Source: an uncultured Prevotellaceae bacterium
Lineage (GTDB): Bacteria > Bacteroidota > Bacteroidia > Bacteroidales > Bacteroidaceae
Assembly (NCBI GenBank): GCA_900313845.1
Contig: OMTC01000038.1
Span: 1 to 9,612 of the forward strand
Length of the DNA stretch: 9,612 bases
Reading direction: 5' to 3'
Numbering within the stretch: the first letter of the stretch is position 1; every line of letters starts with the position of its first letter. Made by a program: the position numbers and the translations under genes. The notes beneath the pieces are model-generated. The model was not told where the DNA came from and ran no database searches. It worked only from the letters and a program-made list of their open reading frames with translations. Positions 6,505-9,612 of the stretch are shown piece by piece.

Positions 6505-7573
6505 ATTTTTGATGATTGCCATGATGGCAATCTTAGCTACAGTCAGCTTCACAGCATGTAGCAGCGACGATGATGAACCAAGCAATGTGGTTCGTTATCA
6601 GAATGCAGTTAACGATGCAGTTTCCAAGGGCAAGCAGAACAGCAAGGTAATCCTCCTCGTGGCATTTGGTTCCACTTGGCAGCAGGCTTACGATGCTTTC
6701 GATGCTACCGTCAAGGCATATAAGGATGCATTCCCTGGCTACGACGTTTTTCTTTCCTTCTCTTCCGCTATTTGCATCAACCGTGCAGCAGCAGGCGAGA
6801 ATGTAGCTCCACGCCATTTCTATTCACCTAACTACTGGCTCAAGGCATTCTCCAAAGTGAAGTACAATGAAATCGTTGTACAGTCCCTTCAGGTCATTCC
6901 TGGTGAGGAATACACTCGTGTCATCAACTACATCAAGGACTTTGCCAACAACTCCGATGGCGACATCGACGATGCTTACCTTTCGAAAGTGGTTCTTAAG
7001 CTCGGTGTGCCACTCCTTCAGGATGCCGACCAAGATGTCCTTGCTGTGGCACAGGCACTCGATGCACTCTATGCCAACTATGCAAAGAATGATCTCGTGG
7101 CTTTCATGGGACATGGTAACCCTGACTCCTACGACACCTACAAGGCAAATGTGCGTTACACCCAGCTCGAAGAGGCTCTGCAGGAAATCAATCCTCACTA
7201 CTACGTAGGTACGGTTGACATGGCAGACAACTTCAAGACCGACGTTTTCGCTCGTATGCAGGAAGATGGCAACAAGAGCGGAAAAGTGTATTGCCATCCA
7301 CTCATGTCAATTGCTGGAGACCACGCTCACAACGACATGGCAGGCGATGATGATGCATGGAACGGCGACTATGAGACCAACGACGAAGGAGAAGTGGAAG
7401 ACACCTCTTGGAAGAAATTCTTCTCGCATCTGGGTTACACCTCCAACGACGACACACAGATTGTGAAGGGATTGCTTGAACTCCCTACGCTTCGTCAGAT
7501 TTGGATGAACCACACCAAGGATGCCATCAAGGGTGAAGCGCTCGATTATTATCATTCCAAGAATCCAGAATAA
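6491..7573 (+). CDS. cbiK: CbiK-type cobaltochelatase lipoprotein
   Basis: A 360-residue class II chelatase of the CbiK family, which inserts Co2+ into sirohydrochlorin in the anaerobic B12 pathway. Start is ATG MKKIKFLMIA. A hydrophobic signal ends at the lipobox FTAC with Cys23 lipidated, so the protein is exported. The residues after it, SSDDDEP, resemble the acidic surface-export signal known in Bacteroidetes, which suggests an outer-face location. The chelatase fold begins at KVILLVAFGSTW (52-63). Candidate metal ligands are His208 in FMGHGN and His269 in YCHPLMSIAGDHAH (also His278 and His280), matching the family's two histidine motifs. It overlaps the second receptor by 14 bases and is the last gene of the operon. 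From memory, a related lipoprotein in Porphyromonas gingivalis (IhtB) works with a TonB receptor in heme use, so removing metal from external tetrapyrroles is an alternative role. Confidence 0.92.
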   Translation: MKKIKFLMIAMMAILATVSFTACSSDDDEPSNVVRYQNAVNDAVSKGKQNSKVILLVAFGSTWQQAYDAFDATVKAYKDAFPGYDVFLSFSSAICINRAAAGENVAPRHFYSPNYWLKAFSKVKYNEIVVQSLQVIPGEEYTRVINYIKDFANNSDGDIDDAYLSKVVLKLGVPLLQDADQDVLAVAQALDALYANYAKNDLVAFMGHGNPDSYDTYKANVRYTQLEEALQEINPHYYVGTVDMADNFKTDVFARMQEDGNKSGKVYCHPLMSIAGDHAHNDMAGDDDAWNGDYETNDEGEVEDTSWKKFFSHLGYTSNDDTQIVKGLLELPTLRQIWMNHTKDAIKGEALDYYHSKNPE

Positions 7574-7650
7574 TCCTACAGAAACATATTATCCAATTCT
7601 TTTTTAGGGTAACAACATACTTATCAAAATGAATTTCAATTAAAGTGAGT

Positions 7651-7690
7651 GGCAGGGCCTCGAAAGCGTTCGATGTGCTCTGCCATGTTT
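7651..7690 (+). terminator. Terminator-like hairpin after cbiK
   Basis: GGCAGGGC (7651-7658) pairs with GCTCTGCC (7677-7684), including one G-U pair. An inner stem TCGAA/TTCGA (7660-7664 with 7669-7673) closes an AGCG loop. ATGTTTTG follows. It lies 77 bases after the cbiK stop, a plausible place to end the receptor-cbiK transcript. The T run is short, so intrinsic termination is not certain. Confidence 0.55.
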
Positions 7691-7700
7691 TGTTGATTCC

Positions 7701-7898
7701 ATTGTGATAAGTTGCTTGTTCCTTTGGGGCATCTCAATGACTTTATTGGGGATTCACTCTTACGTTATTGGGGTTTGACTTCCTCGCCATTGGGGATTCA
7801 CTCTTTCGCTATTGGGGACTAAATGACAGAACGCAGGCTCGTTCTACCCAAAACGCAGGCTCGTTTTACTCAAAACGCAGGCTCGTTTTGGTTGTCGA
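7701..7898. repeat. Array of nine 22-base units in the cbiK to cbiH-cbiC gap
   Basis: Units start at 7701, 7723, 7745, 7767, 7789, 7811, 7833, 7855 and 7877, with no insertions or deletions. The first six begin with ATTGTGA, TTTGGGG or ATTGGGG. Units at 7745 and 7789 differ at only three bases. The last three begin GCAGGCTCGTT. The repeat head switches part-way while the period is kept: the unit at 7811 starts like the first group and ends AGAAC like those after it. A 22-base unit is not a multiple of three, so this is not a protein repeat. Confidence 0.8.
7828..7889. repeat. Three tandem hairpins within the 22-base array
   Basis: Each is a 6-base inverted repeat around the loop CAGGCT: AGAACG/CGTTCT at 7828-7845, AAAACG/CGTTTT at 7850-7867, and the same at 7872-7889. 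Spacers are four bases (ACCC, ACTC). The first hairpin carries a paired change, G for A and C for T, that keeps its stem. Confidence 0.75.
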
Positions 7899-8050
7899 AG
7901 CGTTATTTTGCTCTTTTCAATCCAAAGTTGCGAATCGAAGTTTCTCCTGTCGCAGCGCATTGAATCCTCTATCGAAAAAAGTGTTTGTCCCTCGACGATA
8001 TGGATGCTTATATTTTCGCTTGGGATGATGGACTTTTCAGTAGTTTTTTG
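7899..8050. other. Intergenic remainder upstream of cbiH-cbiC
   Basis: With the hairpin and array this completes the 507-base gap between cbiK and cbiH-cbiC. I see no B12 box, tRNA or convincing gene here. An open frame at 7768-8028 crosses the array, but its reading arises from the 22-base units and it has no recognisable domain. Confidence 0.6.
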
Positions 8051-8058
8051 TAAATTTG
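8051..8058 (+). promoter_or_regulatory. Likely -7 promoter box for cbiH-cbiC
   Basis: TAAATTTG fits TAnnTTTG and lies 22 bases before the ATG at 8081, implying a short leader of about 15 bases. No good TTTG element sits 19-21 bases upstream, so the promoter may depend on an activator. No riboswitch precedes this gene. Confidence 0.5.
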
Positions 8059-8080
8059 CTACCTAATTAGAAATATCAAA

Positions 8081-9583
8081 ATGATGAAGGGAAAAATCAT
8101 TGTTGTGGGCATTGGTCCTGGGAGCAAGGACGACATTACACCTGCTGTGGTGTCGGCTTTGGGTGTGGCAGATGTGGTGGTGGGATACCACTATTATTTC
8201 CAGTTCGTTCAGGCGTATGTCTCTCCTGAATGCCAATGTGTTGACACGGGAATGAAGAAGGAACGGGAGCGTGCTCAACAGGCATTTGATTTGGCTGAGC
8301 AGGGCAAGACTGTGGTGGTGATGAGTAGTGGCGACGCTGGCATCTATGGCATGGCTCCCCTCATCTGTGAGATGGCAAGTGAGAGGGATTCGGATATAGA
8401 CATTGAGGTGCTTCCTGGCATTAGCGCGTTCCAAAAGGCAGCTTCTCTGTTGGGTGCTCCCGTGGGGCACGACTTTTGTGTCATTTCGCTCTCAGACTTG
8501 ATGACTCCGTGGGAAAAGATTGAGCGACGAATCCATGCAGCGGCAGAGGCGGATTTCGTGACTGCCATTTATAATCCCAAGAGCAATGGACGCTATTGGC
8601 AATTATATAGATTGAAGGAAATCTTCTTGCAGTGGCGAGATGGGAATACGCCCGTGGGTTATGTGCATCAAGCGGGTAGGGAAGAGGAAAAGGTCTGTGT
8701 CACTACACTGAAGGATTTCGACCCAGAAGATGTGGATATGTTTACTGTGGTGCTGATAGGTAATTCCCAAAGCTATGAGTGGCATGGGAAAATGGTGACG
8801 CCGAGAGGATATAAAAGAGCCCAAGCCCCCTCCCAGCCTCCCCGAGGGGAGGAGAAAAGCCATCCGGATGGCAACGCTTCACACTCCACGCTTCACGCTT
8901 CACGTTCTTCCCTCCCCCTCGGGGAGACTGGGAGGGGGCCTGGTCAGTCCATCATGATGGAGAGTTTTCGAAGGATTCGAAGTGAATTGTCGAATCTAGA
9001 GGTGCCGCTATGGAAACTATGGCCGATGATTCATGCCATCCATACAACGGCTGATTTCGAAATGGAAAACTTGCTTTATTCGGATGAGAATGCTGTCCCT
9101 AAGATATTCGAGGCGATGAAGGATGGAAGGGTGAGTTGTATCATTACGGACGTGACGATGGCAGCAAGTGGTATTCGTAAAGTGGCTTGTCAGCGCTACG
9201 GCATTGAAGTGAAATGTTATCTGCAAGATGAAAGGGTTGCGGATATGGCTGCCTCTCAGAATATCACCCGTTCGCAGGCGGGTATTCGTTTGGCTGTCGA
9301 AGAGCATCCCGACGCGTTATTTGTTTTTGGCAATGCTCCAACAGCATTGATGGAGTTGTGCGACTTGATGCGCAAGGGAAAGGCACATCCTGTGGGCATC
9401 GTGGCTGCTCCTGTGGGTTTTGTGCATGTGTGCGAGTCGAAATATATGGTGAAGAGTTTTTTGCATGTCCCTAAACTAATCATCGAGGGCAGAAAGGGAG
9501 GCAGCAATATCGCCGCTACGCTGGTTAATAGTATTTTGGCGTGGGACGATGCACAGGAACTGAAACCAGGAAGGGATGTGTGA
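8081..9583 (+). CDS. cbiH/cbiC: Bifunctional precorrin-3B C17-methyltransferase / precorrin-8X methylmutase (CbiH-CbiC)
   Basis: A 500-residue cytoplasmic fusion of two corrin-ring enzymes. Residues 3-244 are the CbiH/CobJ domain, an S-adenosylmethionine-dependent methyltransferase that methylates C17 and drives ring contraction. It shows the opening VVGIGPGSKDDIT, SSGDAGIYGMA (82-92), VLPGISAFQ and AIYNPKS. Residues 290-490 are the CbiC/CobH domain, which moves a methyl from C11 to C12 to give cobyrinate. The IHAIHTTADF segment (317-326) holds the likely catalytic histidine, probably His321, and NAPTALMEL and GFVHVCESK are family motifs. The linker (249-287) is a translated palindromic repeat. 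ATG ATG opens the gene, so the start could be one codon later. Met292-Met293 could start a separate CbiC of normal size. The stop codon falls in a 7-base repeat. CbiH-CbiC fusions occur in other Bacteroidetes, so the fusion may predate the repeat. Confidence 0.93.
   Translation: MMKGKIIVVGIGPGSKDDITPAVVSALGVADVVVGYHYYFQFVQAYVSPECQCVDTGMKKERERAQQAFDLAEQGKTVVVMSSGDAGIYGMAPLICEMASERDSDIDIEVLPGISAFQKAASLLGAPVGHDFCVISLSDLMTPWEKIERRIHAAAEADFVTAIYNPKSNGRYWQLYRLKEIFLQWRDGNTPVGYVHQAGREEEKVCVTTLKDFDPEDVDMFTVVLIGNSQSYEWHGKMVTPRGYKRAQAPSQPPRGEEKSHPDGNASHSTLHASRSSLPLGETGRGPGQSIMMESFRRIRSELSNLEVPLWKLWPMIHAIHTTADFEMENLLYSDENAVPKIFEAMKDGRVSCIITDVTMAASGIRKVACQRYGIEVKCYLQDERVADMAASQNITRSQAGIRLAVEEHPDALFVFGNAPTALMELCDLMRKGKAHPVGIVAAPVGFVHVCESKYMVKSFLHVPKLIIEGRKGGSNIAATLVNSILAWDDAQELKPGRDV
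8825..8939 (+). repeat. Full composite palindromic repeat forming the CbiH-CbiC linker
   Basis: The most complete copy in the window, 115 bases. The left arm is 8825-8854. The central palindrome GCCATCCGGATGGC is 8859-8872. Five 7-base units follow at 8876-8910 (GCTTCAC, ACTCCAC, GCTTCAC, GCTTCAC, GTTCTTC). The right arm, 8911-8939, is the reverse complement of the left apart from one substitution and one extra G. It is read through without a stop as residues 249-287 of the fusion, starting APSQPPRGEEK as in CbiA. Confidence 0.94.
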
Positions 9584-9612
9584 AGAGTGAGAAGTGAAAA
9601 GTGAGAAGTGAA
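9580..9612. repeat. 7-base repeat run at the end of cbiH-cbiC
   Basis: Tandem units GTGAAGA, GTGAGAA, GTGAAAA, GTGAGAA and a partial GTGAA run to the window edge. These are the same heptad family as at 391-420 (same strand) and the reverse complement of those at 4344 and 8876. The cbiH-cbiC stop TGA (9581-9583) lies in the first unit. Any palindrome or arm would be beyond the window. Confidence 0.82.

Noticed and set aside
7651..7684. A second cobalamin riboswitch or leader element before cbiH-cbiC
   Set aside because: No B12 box or GCCCGCnACTG-type core is present in 7574-8080; the structure is a simple hairpin suited to a terminator.
7828..7890. CRISPR-like array of three repeats
   Set aside because: The repeats are 18 bases with four-base spacers; spacers are far too short and no cas gene is present.
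7768..8028. 86-codon open frame in the cbiK to cbiH-cbiC gap
   Set aside because: It crosses the 22-base array, whose period is not a multiple of three, and has no domain, signal or start context that supports a gene.

Overview
The window looks like chromosomal DNA from a Bacteroidales bacterium, most likely a Prevotella-type genome. The signs are TAnnTTTG promoter boxes, start codons without clear Shine-Dalgarno sites, TonB-dependent receptors (one with a CarboxypepD_reg N-terminal domain), and a lipoprotein with an acidic stretch after its lipid-attachment cysteine. It is a cobalamin (B12) synthesis and uptake locus. The family-level assignment is inference; the order Bacteroidales is better supported.

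Layout: (1) 1-450 +, the C-terminal DNA-binding part of an AraC-family regulator, cut by the window edge. (2) 439-1821 -, cbiA, cobyrinate a,c-diamide synthase, convergent with the regulator. (3) 1865-2153, a divergent promoter pair, then an adenosylcobalamin riboswitch with a recognisable B12 box and a readable L5-L13 kissing loop. (4) 2160-7573 +, a tight three-gene operon under that riboswitch: two BtuB-like TonB-dependent receptors and a CbiK-type cobaltochelatase made as a lipoprotein. (5) 7574-8080, a 507-base intergenic stretch with a terminator-like hairpin, an array with a strict 22-base period, and a promoter box. (6) 8081-9583 +, a bifunctional CbiH-CbiC protein of corrin-ring synthesis.

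The genes fit one pathway. CbiK can insert cobalt into sirohydrochlorin (or act on external tetrapyrroles, given its surface-type signal), CbiH contracts the ring, CbiC moves a methyl group to form cobyrinate, and CbiA amidates it. The receptors import corrinoid when the riboswitch is not repressed.

The most unusual content is a composite palindromic repeat that recurs at five places and takes part in the coding of most of the genes. Its parts are C/G-rich inverted arms, a central GCCATCCGGATGGC palindrome and a variable run of 7-base units. It lies in frame inside cbiA and inside cbiH-cbiC, each time at a domain boundary. It adds a tail to the AraC protein, supplies the start codon and first residues of the second receptor, and supplies the stop codon of cbiH-cbiC. 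The two internal copies differ by exactly 36 bases (five heptads plus one A), so both keep the reading frame. A second, unrelated repeat, the 22-base array, lies upstream of cbiH-cbiC.
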